Shown here: one piece after another, positions 1 to 7,444 of the stretch
How positions within the stretch are numbered: position 1 is the stretch's first letter
How the letters are laid out: each line of letters begins with the position of its first letter
Made by a program: the position numbers and the translations under genes
Assembly (NCBI GenBank): GCA_020048255.1
Contig: JAIFMR010000087.1
Span: forward strand, 1 to 40,376
Origin: Rhodoferax sp.
Lineage (GTDB): Bacteria > Pseudomonadota > Gammaproteobacteria > Burkholderiales > Burkholderiaceae_C
Direction: 5' to 3'
Length of the DNA stretch: 40,376 nt
Notes under the pieces: model-generated
Databases searched by the model: none
What the model saw: the letters and a program-made list of their open reading frames with translations, nothing else
Told to the model about the DNA's origin: nothing

Positions 1-2
1 TG

Positions 3-221
3 GCCATGGATTGGGACAACCTGGCGCTGCTGCAAGCGGACTGCCCGCCGGAGCATCAGCGCAAACTGCGCCGGCTCACCGAGTTTTGCCAACAATCCAA
101 CAGCTCGGTGGTGCCCGACCCCTATTTCGGTGAAGCCGATGGCTTTGAGACGGTGCTGGATTTGGTGGAGGATGCCTGCGATGGGCTGCTGGCGTATGTG
201 CGGCAGCAGGTACCCAAGTAA
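3..221 (+). CDS. Low-molecular-weight protein tyrosine phosphatase, C-terminal part (cut by window start)
   Basis: This is the end of a gene whose start lies before the window; the frame is open from base 3. The readable part begins AMDWDNLALL, which matches the middle of bacterial low-molecular-weight phosphotyrosine phosphatases. It then has VPDPYFGEADGFETVLD, the loop that carries the general-acid Asp (DPYFG) in this family, and a final helix with VEDACDGLL. The catalytic CX5R P-loop is N-terminal and therefore not visible. These cytoplasmic enzymes remove phosphate from tyrosine. The ATG at position 6 should not be taken as the start, because family members have about 80 residues before this point. 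Confidence 0.9.
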   Translation, partial: AMDWDNLALLQADCPPEHQRKLRRLTEFCQQSNSSVVPDPYFGEADGFETVLDLVEDACDGLLAYVRQQVPK

Positions 222-244
222 CTTTCAGGTTTCAAGAAGAAGTT

Positions 245-293
245 GCATCTAGCCCATATCTGTCAAACGTAGATAGCTATCAATAAGATAGCA
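245..293 (-). repeat. Dispersed intergenic palindromic repeat, copy 1
   Basis: Read on the minus strand this contains TGATAGCTATCTACGTTTG and then GGGCTAGATGC. It aligns by eye with the repeats at 3257-3306, 3629-3677 and 20729-20780, with shared TAGCTAT and (G)CTAGAGC-like blocks. It lies between the phosphatase stop and the convergent dioxygenase stop. I associate this family with Comamonadaceae intergenic regions; its function is unknown. Confidence 0.55.
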
Positions 294-294
294 T

Positions 295-1083
295 TTAGCT
301 CAGCTCAGGTAGCCCCCACACATACGATTCCATGGACAACACGCCGTGGTTGATGCTGGTGTCAATGACCTGGACCGCATCGCCACCGCGCGCACCGAGT
401 GCCACCAGCAGGGGCAAAAAATGTTCCTCTGATGGGTGGGCGCGCTGGGCGTGGGGGGCCAGCTCGCGGTAAGCCAGGAGGGAATCCGTGGCGTTGGTCT
501 GCACCGCGTGGCGCACCCAGGCAGCAAATTCTTGGGCGTACGGTTCAACCCGTGTCGCGTGCGGGCTGAATTCAGATAGGTTGTGCGTCATGCTGCCCGA
601 TGCCAGGATGACCACGCCTTGCGCACGTAAGGGTGCCAGTGCCTGGCCCAAGCGCAGCGCTTGCGCTGTGGTCAAAGTGTGCGGCATGGACACCTGAAAC
701 ACCGGTGTGGCCGCGCCGGGCAACAAGTGCAGCAGCGGCACCCAGGCGCCGTGGTCCAGTCCGCGCCGGTCGTCCAGGGTGGTGGAAAAGCCTGCCTGCG
801 TCAGCAGTCGAGCTGCAACTGCTGCGGTGTCGGGCTGTCCCTTGGCTGGGTATTGCAACTGGTACAGCGCCGCCGGAAAGCCACCAAAGTCGTGAACGGT
901 TTCGGGGGTTTCTGTGCTCATCACCTGGACGCCACGGGTTTGCCAGTGTGGCGAGACCACCAGCACCGCTTTCACGTCAGCGAGTTGCTGGCCCAGTGTG
1001 TGCAATCTGGGGCCCAGGACACCAGGCTCCAACGCAAAGGTCGGTGCGCCGTGGGAGATAAAAAAGACCGGGGCTAATTCCAT
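295..1083 (-). CDS. DODA/LigB-type extradiol ring-opening dioxygenase
   Basis: A 262-residue protein of the class III extradiol dioxygenase family (4,5-DOPA dioxygenase/YgiD type), a cytoplasmic enzyme that opens catechol-like rings with a bound metal. Its metal-site histidines can be seen in the expected order: FISHGAP (H11), SPHWQTRG (H46), LDHGAWVPL (H111) and GSMTHNLSEF (H167). The frame is open 69 bases further upstream. I chose the ATG at 1083 because family members start a few residues before the FISHGAP motif and the upstream extension has no family character. The ribosome site is weak. The physiological substrate cannot be told from the sequence. It converges with the phosphatase gene and is divergent from the broken nitroreductase. 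Confidence 0.88.
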   Translation of the reverse strand: MELAPVFFISHGAPTFALEPGVLGPRLHTLGQQLADVKAVLVVSPHWQTRGVQVMSTETPETVHDFGGFPAALYQLQYPAKGQPDTAAVAARLLTQAGFSTTLDDRRGLDHGAWVPLLHLLPGAATPVFQVSMPHTLTTAQALRLGQALAPLRAQGVVILASGSMTHNLSEFSPHATRVEPYAQEFAAWVRHAVQTNATDSLLAYRELAPHAQRAHPSEEHFLPLLVALGARGGDAVQVIDTSINHGVLSMESYVWGLPELS

Positions 1084-1238
1084 GGGGTGTTCCAAACAAG
1101 GGCTGGTGCACAAACGCGTCAGCCATGAGGGGCACTGTATCGGAGGGCCCAAGGAAGGTAAATATCGACCATTGGGATGGACTGTTCCAATTTCAGATGC
1201 AGTGGAGCGATCCCGTTGCAGGCAGCTAACATCGCCCC

Positions 1239-1809
1239 ATGATGCCCATTGTGGAAACCTGTTGCAGTGATGAAGCCAGCTTTGCGCTGACCCTGATCAC
1301 CTCCCGGCAAAATATTTTGCCCAAGCGCTTGGCCCCGCCTGGCCCAAGTGACACGCAAGTTGATGACATGTTTCGGGCGGCTGCGGCGGCGCCAGACCAT
1401 GGCATGGTCATGCCCTGGCGCTTTGTGCTGGTGCCACAAGACAAACGCGCTGCGCTGGCCGATGTGTTTGCCCAGGCGCTATTGGAGCGCGATGCCACTG
1501 CCACGCCAGAGCAGATCGAGATGGCGCGTGAGAAAGCGTTTCGGGCACCGTTTTTGGTGATGGCGATTGCCCGCCTGGGGCCGTGTGATCCGGACATTCA
1601 CCCGCTGGAGCGCATGGTGTCGGTGGGGGCGGCGATTCAAAACTTTTTGCTGTGCGCGCACAGCCTGGGTTTTGGCAGCAGTCTGACCAGCGGCCTTGAC
1701 TTTGGCCGAGGGCGAGCAGGCCGTCTGCAGCATCAATGTGGGTACCGTCAGCAAGCGTAAACCCACGCGGTTGCGCCCTGAACCGGCCCAGTTTGTCAGC
1801 AGCTTGTGA
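1239..1809 (+). pseudogene. Nitroreductase family protein (YdjA-like), frameshifted near the C terminus
   Basis: The first about 150 residues read as an FMN nitroreductase of the small YdjA-like group: TSRQNILPKRLAPPGP, AAAAAPDHGMVMPWRF (FMN contact region), then VGAAIQNFLLCAHSLGFGS and LTSG. After position about 1692 the original frame runs out as unrelated sequence and stops at 1758-1760. The family C terminus is present in the +1 frame from 1696, reading LTLAEGEQAVCSINVGTVSK and then KRKPTRLRPEPAQF, and ends at the TGA at 1807-1809. Family members have roughly 11 more residues between the two parts, so a deletion of about 32-35 bases is more likely than a single-base slip. A sequencing or assembly error could also explain it. 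Confidence 0.75.
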
Positions 1810-1851
1810 GCTTGCTTTTGCCCCTGTGTCGCTTGCCGGCAAAATAGCGTC

Positions 1852-3237
1852 ATGCAACACGCACACACTTCCTATTTGCCGCCCGACGATGCCCTGCGCA
1901 GTGCCCTGCACAACGAGGTTCACGCCCGCCCGTCGGCACGCATCCGTTTGCCCGCCCTGATCACTTATGTGGCGGTGCTCAATGAGGGCATCACCCGTGA
2001 TATGGAGTGGGCCCACCTGAGCCAGCTGCCAGAGCAGGGCGCGCTGACCCCAGATGCCCTGAAAGATAATTTTTTGCGCTTGCGTTCGCCTGGCTTTACC
2101 CTGAAGTGGGAGAGGCATTCTGAATTTAGCCGCTACTCCATCGTGCAGCCTTTGCCAGAGTCGGCTCAATTGGGTGCCAGTGAACCCGACTTGCTGGCCT
2201 GCCTGGCGGTGTCTCGCGATTGGCTGAGTCGGATTCCCGGGCGCACTGTGGCCGCTGTGCAATTGGCCATGATGCACGCGCCGCTGGACGACGCCACGGG
2301 CCTGATGGCGCAAGCGCTGACCTGGCTGGGCGGGCGCACGGTGGTGGCCTCCCTCATGGGGAGCAATGCAGCGCCGGCTGCCGGTCCGGGCAGTGATGGG
2401 TCGACACGGCAGGGCTACGCCCACCCGATGGGGCACTCCTGGGCGTTGACGCAATTTCGTCTGCAGGACGATGGTTTTGAGCGCATGTTGGTATTGGCCC
2501 CCGAGGGCACGAGCCAGACCCGCGCCGGTCGTATTGCCGCTCGGTTGCTGGAACTGGAAACCTACCGACTGATGGCGTTGCGTGGTTTGCCGGTGGTCAA
2601 GGCGCTGGGGCCGATGTTGACGCAAGCCGAAAGTGCCTTGGTGAGCATCACCGCCCGGTTGGAGAGCAAGAGTGCCTCCGACCAGGAGCTGCTCGATACC
2701 CTGGTGTCACTGGCCGCCGGTGTGGAGCGTGCTACAGCAGAGAACGTTTACCGCTTTTCCGCAACGCAGGCCTACTACACCCTGGTGGGGCAGCGCATTG
2801 CCGAGCTGCGCGAAAAAGCCATTCCCGGCACACAGACCATTGGCGAATTCATGCAGCGCCGCCTGTCTCCGGCCATAGCGACGGTGGCGGCCACGGCACA
2901 GCGGCTGGCCTCCTTGTCGGAGCGGGTGGCGCGCACCAGTGACTTGTTGCGCACCCGGGTTGACATTGCAACCGAAGTGCAAAACCAGCAGTTGCTGGAA
3001 AAACTCACCCGGGGGCAGGAATTGCAATTGCGCCTGCAAAGCACGGTGGAAGGCTTGTCGATTGCCGCGATCTCTTATTATGTGATCAGCTTGCTGTTGT
3101 ATGGCGGCAAAGCCTTGAAGTCGGTCGGGGTGCCGATCAACCCCGAGCTGGCCGCCGGTGCGCTGGTGCCAGTGGTGTTGTGGGTGGTGTGGCATACCAC
3201 CCAGAAAATTCATGCCAAACTCCACGCCGGACACTGA
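1852..3237 (+). CDS. DUF3422 family membrane-anchored protein
   Basis: A 461-residue protein that I recognise as the DUF3422 family from its N terminus (LHNEVHARPSARIRLPA) and overall layout. The large N-terminal part appears soluble. A middle section rich in Ala, Glu, Arg and Gln (residues about 260-395) looks helical or coiled-coil. Two hydrophobic segments follow near the C terminus: about 403-422 (SIAAISYYVISLLLYGG) and about 433-450 (AAGALVPVVLWVVW). The family is common in proteobacteria and has no established function; I do not assign one. It stands alone, 42 bases after the broken nitroreductase. The ATG at 1852 is the first start that includes the conserved N terminus. Confidence 0.85.
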   Translation: MQHAHTSYLPPDDALRSALHNEVHARPSARIRLPALITYVAVLNEGITRDMEWAHLSQLPEQGALTPDALKDNFLRLRSPGFTLKWERHSEFSRYSIVQPLPESAQLGASEPDLLACLAVSRDWLSRIPGRTVAAVQLAMMHAPLDDATGLMAQALTWLGGRTVVASLMGSNAAPAAGPGSDGSTRQGYAHPMGHSWALTQFRLQDDGFERMLVLAPEGTSQTRAGRIAARLLELETYRLMALRGLPVVKALGPMLTQAESALVSITARLESKSASDQELLDTLVSLAAGVERATAENVYRFSATQAYYTLVGQRIAELREKAIPGTQTIGEFMQRRLSPAIATVAATAQRLASLSERVARTSDLLRTRVDIATEVQNQQLLEKLTRGQELQLRLQSTVEGLSIAAISYYVISLLLYGGKALKSVGVPINPELAAGALVPVVLWVVWHTTQKIHAKLHAGH

Positions 3238-3256
3238 CTGATTTTTTAAGATAAAT

Positions 3257-3306
3257 CAGGCTCTAGTGCTTATGGAATCTGTGATGAAAGCTATTTAATG
3301 TATAGC
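3257..3306 (-). repeat. Dispersed intergenic palindromic repeat, copy 2
   Basis: On the minus strand this reads TTAAATAGCTTTCATC and then CCATAAGCACTAGAGCCTGA. The TAGC and CATAAG..CTAGAGC blocks match copy 3 (3629-3677) closely. It lies just after the DUF3422 stop, next to an AT-rich inverted repeat (CTGATTT ... AAATCAG, about 3238-3259) that might serve as a terminator. Confidence 0.6.
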
Positions 3307-3320
3307 TGACACTTGAACTG

Positions 3321-3491
3321 TCAGGTTGGGTCACTCGGACCTGGTGGTGTCTTTTTGGCCGACAAAAACAGCACCAAACGCAGCAGCCCCACCCCGCCCA
3401 AGGGTAGCAGCAGCGTGGGGGCCAGGGGCAGGTCGGGGAACAGGGCCAGCATCAGCGACACGCCCGCCAAGAAAATAATCAGCATGAACAT
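3321..3491 (-). CDS. Possible small membrane protein (56 aa)
   Basis: A short minus-strand frame, ATG at 3491 to TGA at 3321-3323. It would encode a very hydrophobic peptide: MFMLIIFLAGVSLMLALF, a Pro-containing turn (PDLPLAP), a second hydrophobic stretch TLLLPLGGVGLLRLVLFL, and a short basic or polar tail starting SAKKTPPGP. Two predicted membrane helices with a charged tail are hard to get by chance, and an in-frame stop lies 12 bases upstream of the ATG. No strong ribosome site is visible and I do not recognise a family. The opposite strand also has an open frame here (3313-3504), but that reading is low-complexity and not protein-like. Confidence 0.4.
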   Translation of the reverse strand: MFMLIIFLAGVSLMLALFPDLPLAPTLLLPLGGVGLLRLVLFLSAKKTPPGPSDPT

Positions 3492-3628
3492 GGGCGCATC
3501 TTAAGGCCTGTACCGTTAGCACTGTCCACCTGATGATGCCTTGTTGGCTTGAGGTAAGCTCAAAGCCTATGGTGGTGGATGTCCGCCACGTCAGGTGTTT
3601 TAAATCGGGGGCATTTTTGATGAAAACA

Positions 3629-3677
3629 TGCTCTGGCCCTTATGAAACAAGCGCTAATAGCTATTATAAACAGAGCA
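3629..3677 (-). repeat. Dispersed intergenic palindromic repeat, copy 3
   Basis: On the minus strand this reads TAATAGCTATTAGCGCTTG, then TTTCATAAGGGCCAGAGCA. The copy is flanked by TGCTCTG and CAGAGCA, which form a terminal inverted pair. It lies 21 bases before the thioesterase gene and probably within its untranslated leader. Confidence 0.6.
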
Positions 3678-3697
3678 ACTAACCCACTGGAGACCCC

Positions 3698-4165
3698 ATG
3701 AAAGCCTTTCAAGAGTACTACCCTGAAAACTTGTCTCACTGTTTTGGTTGCGGTGCCAACAACAGTCATGGCCACCGCATCAAAACCTATTGGGACGGTG
3801 ACGAGACAGTGACCCGTTTTACCCCTGAGCCCTACCACACGGCTGTGCCCGGGTATACCTACGGTGGGTTGTTGGCTTCGCTGATTGACTGCCATGGCAC
3901 GGGCACGGCAGCTGCAGCCATGTATCAATCTGAAGGCCGGGCAATGGACACGCTGCCAGCGTTTCGTTTTGTCACCGGCTCCTTGCATGTGGATTACCTC
4001 AAGCCCACACCGATTGACACCGAATTGGAGATTCGCGGTCGCATCAAGGAGATCAAGGGCCGCAAGGTGGTGGTGGAAGCCACGGTTTACGCAGCGGGTA
4101 TTGCCACCGCCAAGGGTGAGATCGTAGCCATCCAGATGCCTGCCGATTTTGGCGCGACCAAGTGA
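3698..4165 (+). CDS. PaaI-type (hotdog fold) acyl-CoA thioesterase
   Basis: A 155-residue single hotdog-domain protein of the PaaI/4HBT thioesterase group, expected to hydrolyse acyl- or aryl-CoA esters in the cytoplasm. Visible signs are the N-terminal CFGCGANNSHGHRI segment and HTAVPGYTYGGLLASLIDCH, the helix that carries the active-site Gly/Asp region. The tail SLHVDYLKPTPID and the following beta strands are typical of the fold. A GGAG site (3689-3692) sits 5 bases before the ATG. It is monocistronic and is followed by the regulatory region of the bd-like/sulfide dehydrogenase operon. The substrate is unknown. Confidence 0.82.
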   Translation: MKAFQEYYPENLSHCFGCGANNSHGHRIKTYWDGDETVTRFTPEPYHTAVPGYTYGGLLASLIDCHGTGTAAAAMYQSEGRAMDTLPAFRFVTGSLHVDYLKPTPIDTELEIRGRIKEIKGRKVVVEATVYAAGIATAKGEIVAIQMPADFGATK

Positions 4166-4200
4166 GTACTGACAAAGCCAGTCGTTTTGTCATGATATTG

Positions 4201-4216
4201 CTGCCAAAAATGGCAG
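4201..4216. promoter_or_regulatory. Putative FisR-type upstream activator site A
   Basis: A perfect palindrome, CTGCCA-AAAA-TGGCAG. The same motif recurs at 22206-22223 and 24314-24333. Its centre is about 85 bp upstream of the GG of a sigma-54-like element. A second, longer-spaced palindrome (GTGACT-N9-AGTCAC, 4237-4257) lies between it and the promoter. The assignment to the FisR-like protein encoded at 20790-22151 is inferred from this recurrence. Confidence 0.6.
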
Positions 4217-4290
4217 TAGGCAGAGGTGTAGTCGTCGTGACTATTTTTGCAAGTCACTGTTTTTATTGGGATAAATAGACTTAGACCGGT

Positions 4291-4307
4291 TTGGCATGGA
4301 ATTTGAC
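4291..4307 (+). promoter_or_regulatory. Putative sigma-54 (-24/-12) promoter A
   Basis: TTGGCATG-GAAT-TTGAC resembles the sigma-54 consensus TTGGCACG-N4-TTGC. The GG at 4293-4294 and the G at 4305 have the required spacing; the final C of the -12 element is A instead. Transcription would start near 4317, leaving a leader of about 70 bases before the ATG at 4390. Confidence 0.55.
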
Positions 4308-4389
4308 TGTCTTGGTGAGCCAAGGCGGTTTTGTTGCACATATCTGCAATGAATGGCAGTCCTTGGTGACATAACGAGGACGACTTTTC

Positions 4390-5796
4390 ATGGACATGAT
4401 CGGGCTTTACCCCACATGGTTTGAACCGGGTGTGGGCAGCGGCTGGATAGTGGGTTTGATCGCCACCATCCACGTGCTTTTTTCGCACACCTCGGTGGGT
4501 GCGGCGATATTTTTTGCTTTTCTGGCCAACTACGCTCATCGCAACCAGCGGCCTGATCTGCTGGAATTCATACGCCACTATGGGCTGTTTTTGCTGGTGT
4601 TCAGCTACGTGCTGGGGTCCATCACTGGCCCAGGCATTTGGTACTCCACCACAGTGGCCAGCCCCCGAGGTATTTCGGCGCTGATTCACAGTTTTGTTTG
4701 GATGTGGGCCACCGAGTGGGTGTTTTTTGTGATCGAGGTGGTGGGGGTCTACATGCTGGTGTACCTGGCCAACAAGCTCGATCGCCAGACCTACCTGAAA
4801 CTGTCGCTGATTTTTGGCCTGACCTCCTACACCACCATGCTGGTGATTGTGGGCATCTTGAGCTTCATGATGTGGCCCGGCAAGGCCGATTGGTACGAGC
4901 ACGGTGGTGTGCTCAGCGCCTTTTATGGCCCCAACACCTTTGCCCAACTGGGTATGCGCACTGCGTTCATGTTCACTATGACCGCCGTGGTGGGCGGCAT
5001 TGTGGCGGCACGTTTCAAGGATGCCGCGTTTAAAAAAGATGTGGCGGGCAAGCTCGCCTGGCTGGGCATTGTCTCGGCGGCAGCTGGTGCGGCCATGTTC
5101 CAGTGGTACCTGAGCACCTTGCCTGAAACCGCCGCGTTGGTGCTGGAAAACCGCTTGCCCGGTTGGTTCAAACCCGCGGTGTTGGGTATTTTGGCTGGCA
5201 TGGCGGGCTACTTTGTGATGACTTTGGTGCGCCCATCCACGCTGGTGGTCAGCGGCGCATCTGCCATGACGGTGGCGGTGCTGGTGTTTGGCCTGTGGCC
5301 TGAAGAGGTCACCCGCGAATCCATCCGCAAGCCGTGGGTTGCTGGCCAATACGTGTACTCCAATCAAGTGATTGGGCGCGACGTGCCTGGCATGGGCATC
5401 ACGTCCGAGATCCCCACCATTGAGGCGCACGGTTTCATGAAAACCCAGGTGTTCATGCCTGAGGGCCTGCGCACCATCACCGATGCCAATCGCCTGGAAG
5501 CCGGGCGTGTGCTGGCGTTGACAACGTGTTCCAACTGCCATTCGCTCAGCAGCGGCGGCATGCGGCCGTTGAAAAACTATTTCACCGCCAACAGCACCAC
5601 TGCCGAGGTGGCCGAGTACCTGCAAGCCGGTTTGTCCAGCGGTAACACGCTGTACATGCCGCAAATCCCGCTCAAAGACGATGAGGCACTGGCCTTGGCA
5701 ACCTACATTGGGTCGCTCACCGGTGTGCCCGCTGCCGCCACCGCTTTGGCATTGCCCAGCGTGTCCACCCCCATGTCTAAGGAGTCCGCACAATGA
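4390..5796 (+). CDS. CydA-like bd-superfamily membrane subunit with C-terminal haem c domain
   Basis: A 468-residue polytopic membrane protein. Its N-terminal half resembles CydA, the catalytic subunit of cytochrome bd oxidase. H28 in ATIHVLFSHTSVG occupies the place of the b595-ligand His. GSITGPGIWYSTTV aligns with the CydA second-helix motif. ATEWVFFVIE provides the paired glutamates E109 and E116. About eight hydrophobic helices run to residue 301. The region where CydA has its second haem b His reads LGMRTAFMF, and I see no equivalent His there. After RKPWVAGQYVYSNQ comes a C-terminal cytochrome c domain with CSNCH (380-384) and a possible Met ligand in YMPQIP (M423). bd-superfamily proteins with fused haem c (OR-C type) have been described; membership here is inferred. 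The gene overlaps the next one by 4 bases. Oxygen reduction is likely but unproven. Confidence 0.75.
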   Translation: MDMIGLYPTWFEPGVGSGWIVGLIATIHVLFSHTSVGAAIFFAFLANYAHRNQRPDLLEFIRHYGLFLLVFSYVLGSITGPGIWYSTTVASPRGISALIHSFVWMWATEWVFFVIEVVGVYMLVYLANKLDRQTYLKLSLIFGLTSYTTMLVIVGILSFMMWPGKADWYEHGGVLSAFYGPNTFAQLGMRTAFMFTMTAVVGGIVAARFKDAAFKKDVAGKLAWLGIVSAAAGAAMFQWYLSTLPETAALVLENRLPGWFKPAVLGILAGMAGYFVMTLVRPSTLVVSGASAMTVAVLVFGLWPEEVTRESIRKPWVAGQYVYSNQVIGRDVPGMGITSEIPTIEAHGFMKTQVFMPEGLRTITDANRLEAGRVLALTTCSNCHSLSSGGMRPLKNYFTANSTTAEVAEYLQAGLSSGNTLYMPQIPLKDDEALALATYIGSLTGVPAAATALALPSVSTPMSKESAQ

Positions 5797-7016
5797 ACAC
5801 CGACATGCTTTACGCCTTGCGGGACCCCGCTGGGGTTCCATCCCACCCGTTGGTGTTTTTGATTCTTGGGGTGATCACCTTTGCCCTGCATATGGCGGCC
5901 GTACAGGTCATGCTGGGGGCAGGTGCCCTTACCCTGCGCGGGGCCTTCAGTGCGCATGCCCATTGGCGTCGGCTGGCAGCAGCCATGCTGACCACGTCCA
6001 AGATTGCCGTGTCGGTGGCGGTGGTGATCGGGGTGGCACCGCTGTTGTTTGTGCAGGTGGTGTACGACCCGTTTTGGTACACCTCCAATGTGTTGTCGGC
6101 CTGGTGGGTGATTGGCTTCATCTTTTTGCTGATTGCCGGGTACATCGCGCTGTATGTGTTTTATTGGAAAAACCACGACATCGCGGCCGATGGCGGCAAA
6201 GGTGGGCTGTGGCTGGTGGCGTCATTGGCCATGCTGTTGGGTGTGGGCTTCATCGTGCACAGCCTGACCAACCAAATGCTGTTTCCTGAGCAATGGATGG
6301 CTTGGTACGCCCCAGGCGGCGTGGTGCAGCCCAACGGGCAAGCCTTGCATTACTGGAACTTGCCGCGCTTTGGATTCTTCATTGCTTTGTCGGCGCCAGT
6401 CACGGGGGCTTGGCTGTACGCCTACCGCCGGTACCTGCAGGCATCTAGCCATGTGGACGCGTCGTTCATAACCTGGCTGGCCCCGTTGGCCCAAAAGCTG
6501 ATGCTGGTGGGTGGCGTGGTGGCTGTGCTGCTGGGGGCGTGGTGGATGGCCACTTTGCCTGAAAAAATGGCCTGGTTTGCCCTGTCGCCCTGGAGCTTGG
6601 TGGCGCTGCTGGCCTTGCTGGCCACGGTGTCGGTTCCGCTGCTGCTGGGCAAGCGCATGGACCAGGGCCTGTGGGGTTACGTCACCTTTGCGGTCGGTGC
6701 GGTGGCGCTGATCGTGGTGGGGGCCATGCGCGAGGTGCTGCGCTACGTGACGCTGTTAGGTTCGCACGGCTACGATGCTCTGGACTACCGTATCAATATG
6801 GACTGGTACAGCACCGGCTTGTTTTTCAGTACCTTTGGCGTGTTGGGCGGCGTGACCCTGGCCTATCTCATCACCGTGGCCTGGCAAGCGGGCCAGACAG
6901 AAGGCACCTACACACCTAGCCCGGCGGTCAACCGCCTAGGCAGCATGGCCATTGGCCTGCTGGTGCTGTGGACCGTGTCATATTTCCTTGTTGGCTTTTA
7001 CGTGTGGGCAAGATGA
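5793..7016 (+). CDS. Second CydA-like membrane subunit
   Basis: A 407-residue protein with about nine hydrophobic helices and no haem c motif. It starts inside the previous gene (ATGA overlap), so the two are translationally coupled and presumably form one complex. The segment GVAPLLFVQVVYDPFWYTSN resembles the CydA second-helix motif, which suggests that this subunit is also CydA-derived rather than a CydB. That gives the CydA-plus-CydA' arrangement described for part of the bd superfamily. Candidate haem-ligand His residues occur in the first helix (FALHMAAVQ) and in ALHYWNLPRFGF. I do not see a quinol-binding Q-loop. Function is inferred only from its partner: a membrane module receiving electrons from the cytochromes encoded downstream. 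Confidence 0.65.
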   Translation: MNTDMLYALRDPAGVPSHPLVFLILGVITFALHMAAVQVMLGAGALTLRGAFSAHAHWRRLAAAMLTTSKIAVSVAVVIGVAPLLFVQVVYDPFWYTSNVLSAWWVIGFIFLLIAGYIALYVFYWKNHDIAADGGKGGLWLVASLAMLLGVGFIVHSLTNQMLFPEQWMAWYAPGGVVQPNGQALHYWNLPRFGFFIALSAPVTGAWLYAYRRYLQASSHVDASFITWLAPLAQKLMLVGGVVAVLLGAWWMATLPEKMAWFALSPWSLVALLALLATVSVPLLLGKRMDQGLWGYVTFAVGAVALIVVGAMREVLRYVTLLGSHGYDALDYRINMDWYSTGLFFSTFGVLGGVTLAYLITVAWQAGQTEGTYTPSPAVNRLGSMAIGLLVLWTVSYFLVGFYVWAR

Positions 7017-7444
7017 CCATGAAAACATCCACTTCATCCTGGCTTGCGGCCAGTGCTTTGGCCACCGCGGCGGTGGCTGCCATGGTCTGGCAACCCTCTG
7101 TGGCTTCAGAGTCAAATCAGCCTTTAGCCCCCGCCAATAAAGGCGTCGTTGCTATGAGTAATGCAAGATCTGCTGCCCCAACCGTGCCAGTGTCAGGCGA
7201 GGCCATGGCGCACAGTTGCGCAGCCTGCCACGGCACGCAGGGCCGTTTGGGTGACGAGTCGTTCATGCCACTGGCTGGCATGCCACAGGGGCAGTTTGTG
7301 CGCAGCATGGTTGATTTTCGGCAAGACAAGCGTCCAGCCACCTTGATGGGCATCGTGGCCAAAGGCTTCACCGACGCTGAAATTAACGCCATGGGCAGTT
7401 ACTTTGCTGCCGTCAAACCCATGTCCGAAGGAGCCAAGCCATGA
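7013..7444 (+). CDS. Periplasmic monohaem cytochrome c (FccA-like subunit candidate)
   Basis: A 143-residue secreted class I cytochrome c. The start at 7013 overlaps the previous stop (ATGA); an ATG two codons later at 7019 is equally possible. The N terminus is a signal peptide (LAASALATAAVAAMVW), followed by a Pro/Ala linker and then CAACH at residues 69-73. The tail has GMPQGQFVRSM, TLMGIVAKGFTDAEI and a closing helix; M112 is a candidate axial ligand. The motif PQGQFVRSMVDFRQDKRP resembles single cytochrome domains of flavocytochrome c sulfide dehydrogenase. Since fccB follows directly with another ATGA overlap, this is the likely electron-accepting partner of that flavoprotein. Confidence 0.85.
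   Translation: MTMKTSTSSWLAASALATAAVAAMVWQPSVASESNQPLAPANKGVVAMSNARSAAPTVPVSGEAMAHSCAACHGTQGRLGDESFMPLAGMPQGQFVRSMVDFRQDKRPATLMGIVAKGFTDAEINAMGSYFAAVKPMSEGAKP

Noticed and set aside
1408..2625. Minus-strand frame of 405 codons
   Set aside because: A shadow of the nitroreductase and DUF3422 genes; no protein-like features.
4087..5841. Minus-strand frame of 584 codons opposite the CydA-like gene
   Set aside because: His/Gln/Gly-rich composition without any family pattern; it is a high-GC shadow of real genes on the other strand.
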